Shown here: positions 35,972 through 45,193 of the stretch, piece by piece | Position numbering within the stretch: position 1 is the first letter of the stretch | Layout: every line of letters starts with the position of its first letter | Assembly (NCBI RefSeq): GCF_000244875.1 | Contig: NC_016791.1 | Location: forward strand, 849,501 to 913,500 | DNA from: Clostridium sp. BNL1100 | GTDB taxonomy: Bacteria; Bacillota; Clostridia; Acetivibrionales; DSM-1351 | Direction: 5' to 3' | Length of the DNA stretch: 64,000 bases | Translations under genes and position numbers: made by a program | The notes under the pieces: generated by a model | Seen by the model: the letters and a program-made list of their open reading frames with translations, nothing else | Databases searched by the model: none | What the model was told of the DNA's origin: nothing

Positions 35972-37401
35972 TGTTTTCCTTTTATATCCTTTCGTTCCAA
36001 AAGAGATACCATAAACCAGTTTACAGAAAGCCAATTTGCCAGCCTTGCAGTTTTCATTTCCTCAGTTTCATTCCCTGTAACAGGACATGCATTTACACTG
36101 TCACGGTACATCTGATTTACAAAATCCATACCTTGCTTTGGCTTTGCAAAATCAGTAGCAAACAGGAAAATCCTTGATTCAGGATCATGTATCCATGGGA
36201 AAAAGTTGCGGTGGAGCATTTCAGGTTTATAGAACCATGGGTATCCGCCGAATATTTCATCGGCACATTCACCGCTTAAAGCAACAGTATGTCTTTTTTT
36301 AATCTGCTTGCAATAATATAGCAGAGAGGAGTCTATGTCCGCCATACCGGGGTAGTCTCTATATTTTACAGCATCATAAAGAAGGTCTGCAATGGTTTTC
36401 TGACTTACAGTAAGAACCGTATGGTCTGTACCAAGATATTCACCCAGCCAAACAGCGTAAGTGTCATCGCTTTCAGGCTGGAAGCTTGTAGAGGTAAAAT
36501 GCTGCTTGTTTCCTTCATATTCAAAGGAGTAGGTACTCAATAAATCCCCGTTTTTCTTGTCGGCCCGGGCAACAGCGGTTACTACTGATGAGTCAAGCCC
36601 CCCTGATAATAAAGTACATAAGGGTACATCAGAAACCAGCTGTCTCTGAATTGCATCTGTAAGATAAAATTTTGTTTTTTCGATTATAGAACTTTCACTA
36701 TCCTCTAGCTCGTAAGCTTGCAAAGACCAGTATTTGCGTAATTCAAGTCCGTTACGGTTAAAAATTCCATGAAAACCTGGAGAAATTTCAAAAATATTTT
36801 TAAAGATTCCGCTATTGGAAGGGCGCATGGGGGAGAGGTATAAGAGTTGCCAAATACCTTCACTATCAAGCTCCGCTTTAATCTGGGGATGTTTCAAAAT
36901 TGATTTTACTTCTGAGGAGAAAATGAAAGTATCTCCTATAAAAGTATAAAAAAACGGTTTTACGCCCATTCTGTCTCTGGATACGTAAATCTGTTTTTTA
37001 TCATTATCATAAACTGCAAAAGCAAAAATACCATTAAGTTTTTCCGAACATCCCATACCCCAAAGTATGTACGAATAAAGCAAAACCTCCGTATCGCAGC
37101 GGGTTTTAAATTCCACTCCCAGATTTTCAAGCTCTGACCGCAATTCATTTGAATTATAAAGCTCGCCGTTGTAAACGATAGTATAGGATTTACCCTCGAA
37201 AACAGCAGTCATAGGCTGCAAACCATTAGCAACGTCAATAACGGCAAGTCTGTTATGGCCAAAGCAAACATATTCATCTCTGAAAAAACCGTGTTGATCA
37301 GGGCCTCTGTGAACAGTAGTCAGCCTCATGGCTTCAAGGGCTTCCTGAGAGATGCTTCTTGTACCATCTTTAAAATTTACCAAACCAAGAATTGAGCACA
37401 T
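35878..37401 (-). CDS. asnB: asparagine synthetase (glutamine-hydrolysing), 5' part, truncated by element
   Basis: The N-terminal Cys2 (MCSILGLVNF) is the glutaminase nucleophile. The synthetase domain has the ATP-pyrophosphatase loop LLSGGLDSSVV. The genuine AsnB sequence stops at LLERKD, encoded at about 35988; the last roughly 35 codons (IKGKHYILN...FCSRS) come from the inserted element and run antisense to the recombinase end. The rest of AsnB is at 31321-31746. The truncated protein keeps both active sites but loses the C-terminal part of the synthetase domain. GGAGG is well placed before the ATG. Confidence 0.92.
   Translation of the reverse strand: MCSILGLVNFKDGTRSISQEALEAMRLTTVHRGPDQHGFFRDEYVCFGHNRLAVIDVANGLQPMTAVFEGKSYTIVYNGELYNSNELRSELENLGVEFKTRCDTEVLLYSYILWGMGCSEKLNGIFAFAVYDNDKKQIYVSRDRMGVKPFFYTFIGDTFIFSSEVKSILKHPQIKAELDSEGIWQLLYLSPMRPSNSGIFKNIFEISPGFHGIFNRNGLELRKYWSLQAYELEDSESSIIEKTKFYLTDAIQRQLVSDVPLCTLLSGGLDSSVVTAVARADKKNGDLLSTYSFEYEGNKQHFTSTSFQPESDDTYAVWLGEYLGTDHTVLTVSQKTIADLLYDAVKYRDYPGMADIDSSLLYYCKQIKKRHTVALSGECADEIFGGYPWFYKPEMLHRNFFPWIHDPESRIFLFATDFAKPKQGMDFVNQMYRDSVNACPVTGNETEEMKTARLANWLSVNWFMVSLLERKDIKGKHYILNTNSISSSVITTFVIRAFATFFFCSRS
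35979..35997. repeat. attR of the asnB element
   Basis: Element-side arm CTTTTATATC (35979-35988) running into core TCCTTTCGTTC (35987-35997). The recombinase stop codon is only eight bases left of this arm, the usual tight spacing between a serine integrase gene and its att site. Confidence 0.75.
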
Positions 37402-37440
37402 ATTTTATCCTCCAGAAAATATTCATATCAATACAAGACA

Positions 37441-37476
37441 ATGGGACAATTATCATCGCTGACTCCATTGTCCCAT
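37441..37476 (-). promoter_or_regulatory. hairpin in the asnB leader, weak ANTAR candidate
   Basis: A perfect 10-bp stem, ATGGGACAAT with ATTGTCCCAT. On the minus strand the alternative small hairpin GAC-AATGGA-GTC (37461-37472) has the same A-A-N-G-R-N loop as the nitrogen leaders. The large stem is not followed by a T-run, so classic termination is doubtful. It may instead be a 3' stability or processing structure for the upstream chemoreceptor mRNA. Confidence 0.35.
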
Positions 37477-37522
37477 GCTCTTATTAGTATATGAAAAAGT
37501 GAGGCAATTTGTGCTTTAAAAT

Positions 37523-39052
37523 TTAATGAATGTTTATATCAATACCTACTACTCCAACGATTTCACCTGTATCAGACTTAATGGGAGAGGACACTGTAAT
37601 ACATGGATTTCTTGTTATGGCAGAAATATATATGGAGGATACAAAGTTCTCGCCTTTAATACTCCGTTTGAACCATTCACGGACATTTGCATTTGCTATT
37701 CCGGCTTTCGGTATTGAGCATATAAAACGGCCTTTTTTATCATTGGTCCATACAGCTTCAACATAAGGGTACCTATTTTTAAAATCCATTAAAACTTCTT
37801 CATGAACGGCGCTATCTTTAGAATTTATGATTTCACTTTTAGAACAAAGCTCCTTATATATAATGGAAAGAGAACTTTTTGCCTTCTCCATTGCGTCGTT
37901 GCCAAGTGCCTCAACATCTTCCGTTTCCCCTGAAAACAGTTCAGATAGGGTAGAGGAGGCTTCGTTAAGCCGTATACCCATAGAGGAGATTTCTTCTATA
38001 TTCTTTTTCTGTTGGTGAACAGATGTACATACATCATCCACAGACCGTGAAGTTGCAGACAGAACATCTTCCACATCCCTGATCTGATTTCCAACATTCT
38101 GTGCTATGAGAACTTCTTGTTGTGACAAGGAACTTATTTTATCCATCATGCCAAATACATCGTTAAATGAAGAATCAATTTTCTCCAGATATTTTTCAAT
38201 ACTTTTTGTTGCAGAAATACCTTCATCAACCCTAGAGGCATTTTCCCTTACAACAGTATAAACGCTTCCAACTTCTCCATGAATGGATTTAATCAGTGAA
38301 CCTATTTCTTCAACTGATTTGCCTGTATTGTCTGCAAGTTTGTGAATTTCAGCTGCCACGACGGCAAAGCCCTTTCCATGTTCTCCGGCACGGGCAGATT
38401 CAATGGTTGCATTTAATGCAAGAAGCTGGGTCTGCTTGGAAATACTACTGACAGTCTCAAGAATATGCTCGATTTCACCGGAGGTTTTTTGAAGTCTCTC
38501 CATATTAACAAGAGTTTTATTGGAAGATTCGTGAATACTATCTATTGTCTTTACAATCTGCATAATTTCTTCCAGACTCAATCTGACTGTATCCTTGGAA
38601 ATAGAACTCTTTTTAATCATTTGACTCGTTATATCTTTTGCGTTGTTTAACAAATCCACAATATTTTTCACTTCGGAAAGGGTATTTGTAATACTATCGT
38701 AGACATGTTCATTTTTGTTGGCCATTTCCTTAACTTCGTCATAGACATATTTTGCAAATTCATTGTTTTCATCTAATGTTACCGAAATATTTTCGGATAC
38801 GGATGAAATCTGACTTGAGGTAACCTGAACTTCAAAATTGAATTTTTTCAGGTCACTTTTCAGTTTTTTAATTCTGTCAGTATATAGCCTGAATTTTCCC
38901 TGAATTAGTTTCCAAGTAACCAAAAAGTATACTATAAATACAACAAAATTCGATATTAGCTTAATATAAAAATTTATCCCTGAAAAACATACCAAAAAAG
39001 TTGATGCTAGAAAAAACAGACAGCTTGCAATTATGTAGGAAGAGCTTTTCAT
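37523..39052 (-). CDS. methyl-accepting chemotaxis protein with C-terminal sensor domain
   Basis: 509 residues. Two N-terminal membrane helices (about 6-25 and 30-48) leave almost no extracellular domain. A long coiled coil follows, with the signalling hairpin tip at LLALNATIESARAGEHGKGFAVVAAEI. After about residue 375 comes a separate domain (YPYVEAVWTNDKKGRFI...NPCITVSSPI...GEIVGVVGIDINI) resembling half of a Cache/PDC sensor, here on the cytoplasmic side. The order (anchor, signaller, C-terminal sensor) points to sensing of an intracellular compound. Two GGGACA hairpins flank the gene. Confidence 0.88.
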   Translation of the reverse strand: MKSSSYIIASCLFFLASTFLVCFSGINFYIKLISNFVVFIVYFLVTWKLIQGKFRLYTDRIKKLKSDLKKFNFEVQVTSSQISSVSENISVTLDENNEFAKYVYDEVKEMANKNEHVYDSITNTLSEVKNIVDLLNNAKDITSQMIKKSSISKDTVRLSLEEIMQIVKTIDSIHESSNKTLVNMERLQKTSGEIEHILETVSSISKQTQLLALNATIESARAGEHGKGFAVVAAEIHKLADNTGKSVEEIGSLIKSIHGEVGSVYTVVRENASRVDEGISATKSIEKYLEKIDSSFNDVFGMMDKISSLSQQEVLIAQNVGNQIRDVEDVLSATSRSVDDVCTSVHQQKKNIEEISSMGIRLNEASSTLSELFSGETEDVEALGNDAMEKAKSSLSIIYKELCSKSEIINSKDSAVHEEVLMDFKNRYPYVEAVWTNDKKGRFICSIPKAGIANANVREWFKRSIKGENFVSSIYISAITRNPCITVSSPIKSDTGEIVGVVGIDINIH

Positions 39053-39093
39053 TAAACTTCTCTCCGTTTCATTAAATTATTAATACCATCATG

Positions 39094-39145
39094 TTAAAAA
39101 ACAACAAAAGGGACAGTAGTAGGTTGGTACGTATTGTCCCTTTTG
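39094..39145 (-). terminator. terminator after glnN
   Basis: On the minus strand CAAAAGGGACA pairs with TGTCCCTTTTG (39135-39145 with 39105-39115), followed by TTGTTTTTT. It separates glnN from the chemoreceptor gene. Confidence 0.85.
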
Positions 39146-39177
39146 TGTCAGATACAATTATATTTTATTTTTCTATT

Positions 39178-41271
39178 CTATATATTGAAAAGTAAGTCAG
39201 CATAACAAGGGAATGGATACAGATCCTTTGGAATAATTGTTTCCAGTTTATCTGCATCAGCTCTCAATGCTTCCATAGCAGGCACAACAATTTTACTAAA
39301 TGCTTCTGCCTGTTTTAATGCACTTGTATCTTCAGCACTTGCTTTTTCTATAGCTTTCTTCAAAGAGTTTATATTTGAAGAGAAGGAGCTTAATACAGGT
39401 GACAACTCTTTAAGAACAGAGGACTGTGCTGATACTTCAACTGACATTCCGGTTGCTTTTACGGAATTTATTGTATCAGATAAATCCTTACTGAACTTAA
39501 ATGCTGCAGGAATAAGCTCGGTTTTAGCCATTGATATCATAGTCAAAGCTTCAATATTAATTGTTTTAACATAGTTTTCAAGTAATATTTCGTATCTGGA
39601 TTCAATTTCTGAATTACTGAGAACCCCATGCTTAACAAATACAGCTACGTTTTTATCTTTTATGAATGTAGGTATACATTCAACAGTTGACTTGAGATTT
39701 AGCAATCCTCTGCTTTCTGCTTCTGCAACCCATTCATCGGTATAGTTGTTTCCGTTGAATATTATACGCTTGTGCTCCTTGATAGTTTCAGATATCAAAT
39801 CTGTAACTGCGCTTGAAAGATCGCTTTGTCCCTCCAGAGTGTCAGCAAACTTTTGAAGTATTTCAGCAACTATTGTATTTAGTACAAAGTTCGGACCTGC
39901 GATAGAAGCTGAGGATCCAAGCATTCTAAATTCAAATTTGTTACCTGTAAATGCAAATGGTGATGTTCTGTTACGGTCAGTTGTATCTTTAGGAAGCTTT
40001 GGCAAGCTTGCAACACCGGTTTCAAGAATGGAGTTGTACGCTTTACCCTTAGCTTTTCCGTTTTCAAGCTGAGTGAGGATGTCTGTTAATTGATCTCCAA
40101 GGAACATTGATACTATAGCAGGAGGAGCTTCATTTGCACCAAGTCTGTGGTCGTTTCCGGCAGACGCAACTGAAAGACGCATCAAATCCTGATATTCGTC
40201 AACAGCTTTAATAACTGCACACAGGAAAACAAGGAACTGAACATTTTCATGTGGAGTTGATCCCGGTTCCAACAAGTTCTGACCATCATTTGTTGACATA
40301 GACCAGTTGTTGTGCTTACCTGAACCATTTACACCTGCAAATGGTTTTTCGTGAAGCAGGCATACAAGATTGTGTCTGAGAGCTATTTTTTGCATGAGTT
40401 CCATAGTCAGCTGATTGTGGTCGGTTGCTATGTTCGAAGTTGTAAATATAGGAGCCAATTCGTGTTGGGCAGGAGCAACCTCATTGTGTTTTGTTTTAGC
40501 TGCAATTCCCAGTTCCCACAGTTCTTTATCAAGATCCTTCATGTAGTTGGAGACTCTTTCCTTGATGTTTCCAAAGTAATGGTCTTCCAGCTCTTGTCCC
40601 TTTGGAGGCCTGTTGCCGAAAAGAGTTCTTCCTGTGAAAATCAAGTCTTTTCTCTTCTTATACAAATCTCTGTCAATCAGAAAGTATTCCTGTTCAGGTC
40701 CTACAGTAGTTGTAACTCTTGTTGCAGTATTTCCGAACAATTTCAAGATTCTGAGAGCCTGTTTGTTGAGAGCCTCCATTGAACGGAGCAAAGGAGTCTT
40801 TTTGTCTAGAACTTCTCCGGTATACGAACAGAAAGCTGTTGGGATATAAAGAGTGCCATCTTTAACAAAAGCCGGTGAAGTACAGTCCCAAGCAGTATAT
40901 CCTCTTGCTTCAAAAGTTGCTCTGAGTCCGCCGGAAGGGAAGGAGGAAGCATCAGGCTCACCCTTTACAAGATCCTTGCCGGTAAATTCCATAATGACCC
41001 TTCCGTCATCTGTAGGCGAAATAAAAGAGTCATGCTTTTCAGCTGTGATACCTGTCATTGGCTGGAACCAGTGAGTGAAATGTGTTGCACCCTTTTCCAT
41101 AGCCCAATCCTTCATTGCACTAGCAACAACGTCAGCCACTGTTACATCCAGTGCTAAACCTTCATCAATAGTCTTTTTTAAAGACTTATAAGTAGTTTTT
41201 GGAAGACGTTCACGCATAGCTGCATCATTAAATACGTTACTTCCGTAAATTTCTGTAACACGAAAATCCAT
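39178..41271 (-). CDS. glnN: glutamine synthetase type III
   Basis: 697 residues, the size of GSIII dodecamers and well above the roughly 440 of type I. Motifs include [15 protein letters not shown] (metal and glutamate site), [31 protein letters not shown] and [20 protein letters not shown], all GSIII hallmarks. It makes glutamine from glutamate, ammonia and ATP. It lies 140 bp after gatB on the same strand, with an ANTAR-type attenuator in the gap. A type I enzyme is encoded at 50249, so the cell has two independent synthetases. Confidence 0.96.
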   Translation of the reverse strand: MDFRVTEIYGSNVFNDAAMRERLPKTTYKSLKKTIDEGLALDVTVADVVASAMKDWAMEKGATHFTHWFQPMTGITAEKHDSFISPTDDGRVIMEFTGKDLVKGEPDASSFPSGGLRATFEARGYTAWDCTSPAFVKDGTLYIPTAFCSYTGEVLDKKTPLLRSMEALNKQALRILKLFGNTATRVTTTVGPEQEYFLIDRDLYKKRKDLIFTGRTLFGNRPPKGQELEDHYFGNIKERVSNYMKDLDKELWELGIAAKTKHNEVAPAQHELAPIFTTSNIATDHNQLTMELMQKIALRHNLVCLLHEKPFAGVNGSGKHNNWSMSTNDGQNLLEPGSTPHENVQFLVFLCAVIKAVDEYQDLMRLSVASAGNDHRLGANEAPPAIVSMFLGDQLTDILTQLENGKAKGKAYNSILETGVASLPKLPKDTTDRNRTSPFAFTGNKFEFRMLGSSASIAGPNFVLNTIVAEILQKFADTLEGQSDLSSAVTDLISETIKEHKRIIFNGNNYTDEWVAEAESRGLLNLKSTVECIPTFIKDKNVAVFVKHGVLSNSEIESRYEILLENYVKTINIEALTMISMAKTELIPAAFKFSKDLSDTINSVKATGMSVEVSAQSSVLKELSPVLSSFSSNINSLKKAIEKASAEDTSALKQAEAFSKIVVPAMEALRADADKLETIIPKDLYPFPCYADLLFNI

Positions 41272-41323
41272 GTTAACCCCTCCTTGAATAATTTAAATTT
41301 AATTAATTGTCAATGTAATATAT

Positions 41324-41384
41324 AAAAAAAGACATTCCACCCCTTAAAAAATTTTTTTAAGGAAGTGAAACGCCTTTGTTTCAC
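41324..41384 (-). promoter_or_regulatory. ANTAR-type attenuator between gatB and glnN
   Basis: Minus strand: hairpin GTGAAAC-AAAGGC-GTTTCAC (41365-41384), a 7-bp stem with loop A1/G4. Its 3' arm starts a terminator of about 20 bp (41333-41372, with a bulge and G-U pairs) followed by TTTTTTT (41324-41330). I see no good promoter in the gap, so glnN may be read through from gatCAB when the terminator is blocked. Confidence 0.8.
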
Positions 41385-41411
41385 AAAATCTATTAAGCTT
41401 TTGTATACTTC

Positions 41412-42851
41412 TTAGCTTTTAAGCTTGTTTAGCTCGCTTCTCAGGATTTCCTGAATTACTTTAGGACTTCCTCTCCCGGCCAAGGCTCTTGAACATTGCC
41501 CCATCAAAAATCCGAAAGTCTTTTCCTTACCCTCAAGAAATTCTGCAACAGCTTTTTCATTATTTGAAAGTATTTCTCTAACTGTGTTTTCAACTTCAGA
41601 TGTATCACTTATTACCTTGTAGCCCTTTTCAGCTATAATAGCTTCAGGCTCTCTGCCTGTTTCAAACATATCTGCCAAAACCTTCTTGGCGTTGTTGGGA
41701 GTAATCTCATCGCTGTCCATTATCTTTATAAGTCTTCCCAACAGTTTTCCGTCAAATGGAATGTCCTCAGGTGTTATACAGCTGTCATTGAGCCTTCTCA
41801 ATACTTCAACTACTATAAAATTAGCGGCTGTTTTAGGATTCCCCGATTCAGCAGCAGTAGCTTCAAAGAAATCAGAAAGACTTACAGAAGTCAGCAGCAG
41901 ATTGGCATCAGCCTCGTTAATTCCATAGGTTTTAGTATATCTTTCAAATCTCTTGTCCGGAAGCTCCGGAAGAGACCTTCTAAGCTTCTCAATATCCTCC
42001 CTTGTAAAGGTTACAGGTACAATATCCGGTTCAGGAAAATATCTGTAGTCATGGGCATTTTCCTTACTCCTAAGTGACTTGCTTTCTCCTTTACTGTCAT
42101 CCCAACGTCTTGTTTCCTGAATTATTTTTTTACCTTCGTCCAGAAGCTCTGACTGTCTGTTGATTTCATAATCAATAGCTCTTGTAATAGCCTTTATGGA
42201 GTTGATATTTTTCATTTCTGTCCTTGTGCCAAGTTCATCAGTACCAACCGGTCTAATAGACACATTAACATCGGCTCTCAAAGAGCCTTCCTCCATACGG
42301 CAGTCTGAAACGCCGGAGTAGAGGAGCATTAAACGAACCTTTTCAACAAATTCTCTCGCTTCCTCTGCGGAGGACAAATCAGGTTTAGTTACAATCTCTA
42401 TCAGAGGAACTCCGCAGCGATTATAATCTGCAAGGCTGTACCTGTCATAGCTGTCATGAAGAAGCTTTCCGGCGTCTTCCTCCAAATGTATTCTTTCAAT
42501 TCTGATGAATTTTTCTCCATCAGGTGTATTTATAGTCAATCCACCATCTTTGCAGATGGGAAGATCAAATTGCGATATCTGATAAGCCTTGGGTAAATCC
42601 GGGTAAAAGTAATTTTTTCTGTCCATTTTCGAAAATTCATTTATCTTACAGTTTAAGGCCAAGCCTGCCATTACAGTATATTCAACTGCTTGCTTGTTGA
42701 GAACCGGCAGAGTTCCGGGCATTCCTGTACAAACGGGACAACATCGTGTATTTGGCTCGCCACCGAAACTTACGGGACAATCGCAGAAAATTTTCGATTT
42801 TGTAGATAACTCCGAATGTATTTCCAAGCCTATAGTAGGGATATATTTCAT
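41412..42851 (-). CDS. gatB: aspartyl/glutamyl-tRNA amidotransferase subunit B
   Basis: 479 residues, normal GatB length. Begins with TIGLEIHSELSTKSKIFCDC, has CPVCTGMPGTLPVLN (zinc-site cysteines), the kinase-like core (RKNYFYPDLPKAYQISQFD) and the C-terminal YqeY-like tail. GatB activates the mis-attached Glu or Asp on tRNA and passes it ammonia from GatA. Third gene of gatCAB, 18 bp after gatA. Confidence 0.97.
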   Translation of the reverse strand: MKYIPTIGLEIHSELSTKSKIFCDCPVSFGGEPNTRCCPVCTGMPGTLPVLNKQAVEYTVMAGLALNCKINEFSKMDRKNYFYPDLPKAYQISQFDLPICKDGGLTINTPDGEKFIRIERIHLEEDAGKLLHDSYDRYSLADYNRCGVPLIEIVTKPDLSSAEEAREFVEKVRLMLLYSGVSDCRMEEGSLRADVNVSIRPVGTDELGTRTEMKNINSIKAITRAIDYEINRQSELLDEGKKIIQETRRWDDSKGESKSLRSKENAHDYRYFPEPDIVPVTFTREDIEKLRRSLPELPDKRFERYTKTYGINEADANLLLTSVSLSDFFEATAAESGNPKTAANFIVVEVLRRLNDSCITPEDIPFDGKLLGRLIKIMDSDEITPNNAKKVLADMFETGREPEAIIAEKGYKVISDTSEVENTVREILSNNEKAVAEFLEGKEKTFGFLMGQCSRALAGRGSPKVIQEILRSELNKLKS

Positions 42852-42869
42852 CGTTTTGCTCCTTTCTTG

Positions 42870-44330
42870 CTATATAGCGGGAACTCTGAACTTATCGGCA
42901 AACTCAGCCTCAAAATTCGCAGCAGCCCTGAATATCTCTTTTTCTCCCAATGGCTTACCCGTAAAGGAAAGACCTATAGGAAGTCCCTTTGAATCGTAGC
43001 CGCATGGGACTGATATAGAAGGAAGTCCGGCTATATTTACAGCAACAGTATAAATATCTGCAAGATACATTGTAAGCGGATTATTTGTATTCTGCCCTAT
43101 TTTGAATGCAGTTTCAGGAGCAGTAGGATGCAGAACAACATCATATTTTGAAAAAGCCTCATTAAAGCCATTGCTTATTAATGTTCTAAGCTTGAGGGCT
43201 TTTTTGTAATAAGCATCGTAGTAACCTGATGCAAGAGCATAGGTTCCAAGAAGAATTCTTCTCTTAACTTCTTTTCCAAAGCCTTCAGCTCTTGATTTGC
43301 CGATTAGTTCGTTAAAGGATTTGCAGTTATCGGCCCTATAGCCATATTTTACACCGTCATACCTCGACAGATTGGAACTTGCCTCGGCAGAGGACATGAG
43401 ATAGTAGGCAGGTACGGCGTGTTTCAATACCGGCATTGAGAACTCCTCTATTTTTGCCCCCATGCTCTCCAATTTGTCAATTGATTTAAATAATGAATCC
43501 TTTACCTCGGTATTTAAGCCTTCTGTCAGGTATTCCTTGGGCAAGCCAATCTTAAAGCCTTTTATATCACCTGAAACAGAAGAACTGTAGCTGGAATCAT
43601 TTTCATATTTTAAGGAAGTAGCATCTTTGGGGTCATTACCGCAGATACTGTCCAGAATTATTGCGCAATCTTCAACGGTTTTAGCGATGGGGCCAATCTG
43701 GTCAAAGGAGGATGCAAAAGCAACCAAACCATATCTTGAAACCAGCCCATAAGTAGGTTTCATACCAACAACACCGCAGAAGGAGGCAGGCTGTCTTACT
43801 GATCCGCCTGTATCAGAACCAAGAGAACCAAGGGCTAAGGAAGCAGATACACAAGCAGCGGAACCGCCTGACGAACCACCGGGAACTCTTGTTAAGTTAA
43901 AAGGGTTTTTTGTTGTTTTAAATGCGGAATTCTCCGTAGAGCCTCCCATAGCAAATTCATCCAGATTTGTTTTTCCAAGAATAATTGCATTGTCTGCCAG
44001 TAGTTTGTTTACTGCTGTTGCTGTATATGGCGAAACAAAGTCCTCAAGCATTTTTGAAGCACATGTAGTTTTTGTTCCTTCGATACATATGTTATCTTTT
44101 ATGCTCAGTGGAATACCTGTAAGCAAGGATGATTTACCGCTATCTATAATATTCTGTGCCTTTTGGGCATGCTCCAGCGCCATATCTTCAGTAACTGACA
44201 GATATGACTCTACTTTACCGTCAAGTGTATTAATTCTGTCCAAATACATACGGGTGAGCTCAACAGCACTTATTTCTTTATTATCAAGAAGCCCTCGGGC
44301 TTCTTTAATAGTTAACCTGGTTATATCCAT
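42870..44330 (-). CDS. gatA: aspartyl/glutamyl-tRNA amidotransferase subunit A
   Basis: 486 residues of the amidase-signature family. The Ser-cisSer-Lys triad is visible: Lys in [10 protein letters not shown] and the serines in [13 protein letters not shown] and [10 protein letters not shown]. It hydrolyses glutamine and channels ammonia to GatB. A longer in-frame start at 44348 exists, but GGAGG at 44335-44340 points to the ATG at 44330. It begins 10 bp after gatC. Confidence 0.97.
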   Translation of the reverse strand: MDITRLTIKEARGLLDNKEISAVELTRMYLDRINTLDGKVESYLSVTEDMALEHAQKAQNIIDSGKSSLLTGIPLSIKDNICIEGTKTTCASKMLEDFVSPYTATAVNKLLADNAIILGKTNLDEFAMGGSTENSAFKTTKNPFNLTRVPGGSSGGSAACVSASLALGSLGSDTGGSVRQPASFCGVVGMKPTYGLVSRYGLVAFASSFDQIGPIAKTVEDCAIILDSICGNDPKDATSLKYENDSSYSSSVSGDIKGFKIGLPKEYLTEGLNTEVKDSLFKSIDKLESMGAKIEEFSMPVLKHAVPAYYLMSSAEASSNLSRYDGVKYGYRADNCKSFNELIGKSRAEGFGKEVKRRILLGTYALASGYYDAYYKKALKLRTLISNGFNEAFSKYDVVLHPTAPETAFKIGQNTNNPLTMYLADIYTVAVNIAGLPSISVPCGYDSKGLPIGLSFTGKPLGEKEIFRAAANFEAEFADKFRVPAI

Positions 44331-44340
44331 GAGGACCTCC

Positions 44341-44634
44341 TTATTCAATCATCTTAGGAATAGCAAAACAATTTTCCATGGTCTTTTTTGAATTTGATAG
44401 GATTTTTTCGGGTTCAAATGAATCCCCGGGATTATCTTCCCTCATATTATTAGTTACCCGTGATATGTGTTCGGTTGCATCTATATGTTCTGTATCAATA
44501 TTTTTGATAGTATCCATCAACCCTATAATATCTCGCATATCTTCAGCCAGTGATTGTATTTCGTTATCATCAAGAGATAATTTTGCAAGATTCGCTATAT
44601 ATTTAATGTAATCATTAGGTTCAGAATTAGTCAT
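44341..44634 (-). CDS. gatC: aspartyl/glutamyl-tRNA amidotransferase subunit C
   Basis: 97 residues, the standard small GatC that wraps GatA and GatB together ([14 protein letters not shown] at the start, [20 protein letters not shown] near the end). It heads the gatCAB operon, whose leader carries an ANTAR-type attenuator. GGAGG precedes the ATG. Confidence 0.96.
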   Translation of the reverse strand: MTNSEPNDYIKYIANLAKLSLDDNEIQSLAEDMRDIIGLMDTIKNIDTEHIDATEHISRVTNNMREDNPGDSFEPEKILSNSKKTMENCFAIPKMIE

Positions 44635-44711
44635 TACTTACCTCCCTGATTTATAATTTTCAACGTAAATTTAAGCTTTGCAAAAAGTTAAAAATTATAT
44701 ACTATATAAAT

Positions 44712-44821
44712 AAAAAAACTGTACCAAACAAACATTTCACTAAAAATGTTTGCTGACACAGCACCTTTGCTGCATTTAATTAATTTACAACCATTATAAT
44801 ATACGTCCTGCAAAAAAGCAA
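44712..44821 (-). promoter_or_regulatory. promoter and ANTAR-type antitermination leader of gatCAB
   Basis: Minus strand: TTGCTT (44816-44821), 17 bp, TATAAT (44793-44798). Then hairpin CAGC-AAAGGT-GCTG (44759-44772), loop A1/G4, extendable by G-U pairs. The 3' arm GCTG opens a terminator whose arms are 44744-44761 and 44719-44737, followed by TTTTTTT (44712-44718). Control of tRNA amidation by a nitrogen antiterminator would be logical because GatCAB consumes glutamine. Confidence 0.78.
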
Positions 44822-44966
44822 TACTTTTTCCAGAAAACATTTTTAGTGGAGAAACAAGCTTAATATCTGCCTTTCCGTGACACGGCTATAGTTTCAACGT
44901 TTTATTAAATAAACCGGAGATGAAACCGTTTTGCAGGATTGAAATTTAAAAATTGCAAAAAAGGTA

Positions 44967-45106
44967 TTGACGGATAATTAGTTTCTTAGTAAAATACTCT
45001 TGAAGATAAATTGCAGGTATGTCACATAAGTCAAAAATTAATAAACAAGAACAATGGCGTTCTCATAAAAACCTGATTTCAAGGGTTTGTATGAGTACGC
45101 TTTTTT
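44967..45106 (+). promoter_or_regulatory. promoter and ANTAR-type antitermination leader of the glutamate synthase operon
   Basis: TTGACG (44967-44972), 17 bp, TAAAAT (44990-44995). Then hairpin AGAAC-AATGGC-GTTCT (45048-45063), loop A1/G4. Its 3' arm starts the terminator CGTTCTCATA.../GGGTTTGTATGAGTACG (45058-45099), followed by TTTTTT. The remaining 88 bases to the start codon are AT-rich with only a ribosome site AAAGGAAG. Divergent from the gatC leader; the 145 bp between the two promoters hold nothing else I can name. Confidence 0.82.
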
Positions 45107-45193
45107 GTTACCCGAATATGTGACTGTTATTTTTATAAATATAGAAATTTATTATTTTGATTTTTTATTTTTTTAGTAAAGGAAGTGTACGAC

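Larger units (their letters stand above)
31736..35997. mobile_element. 4.25-kb serine-recombinase integrative element inserted in asnB
   Basis: Both ends carry TCCTTTCGTTC (31736-31746 and 35987-35997), and the two halves of asnB lie exactly outside. The cargo is an EmrB-type MFS pump, a MarR regulator, a 51-codon ORF and a large serine recombinase, all read rightward. Rejoining the inner ends gives a symmetric phage-type attachment site, with arms CTTTTATATC and GATATAAAAG about the crossover. There are no conjugation, replication or capsid genes, so this is a minimal integrating cassette, possibly mobilised in trans. Confidence 0.88.

Noticed and set aside
31321-37401. asnB break explained as a sequencing frameshift
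   Set aside because: The halves are 4.25 kb apart with a recombinase, an 11-bp direct repeat and att arms at the exact break.
39105-39145. GGGACA hairpins flanking the chemoreceptor gene taken as a composite transposon
   Set aside because: The two hairpins differ in stem and loop, no transposase is present, and one is simply the glnN terminator.
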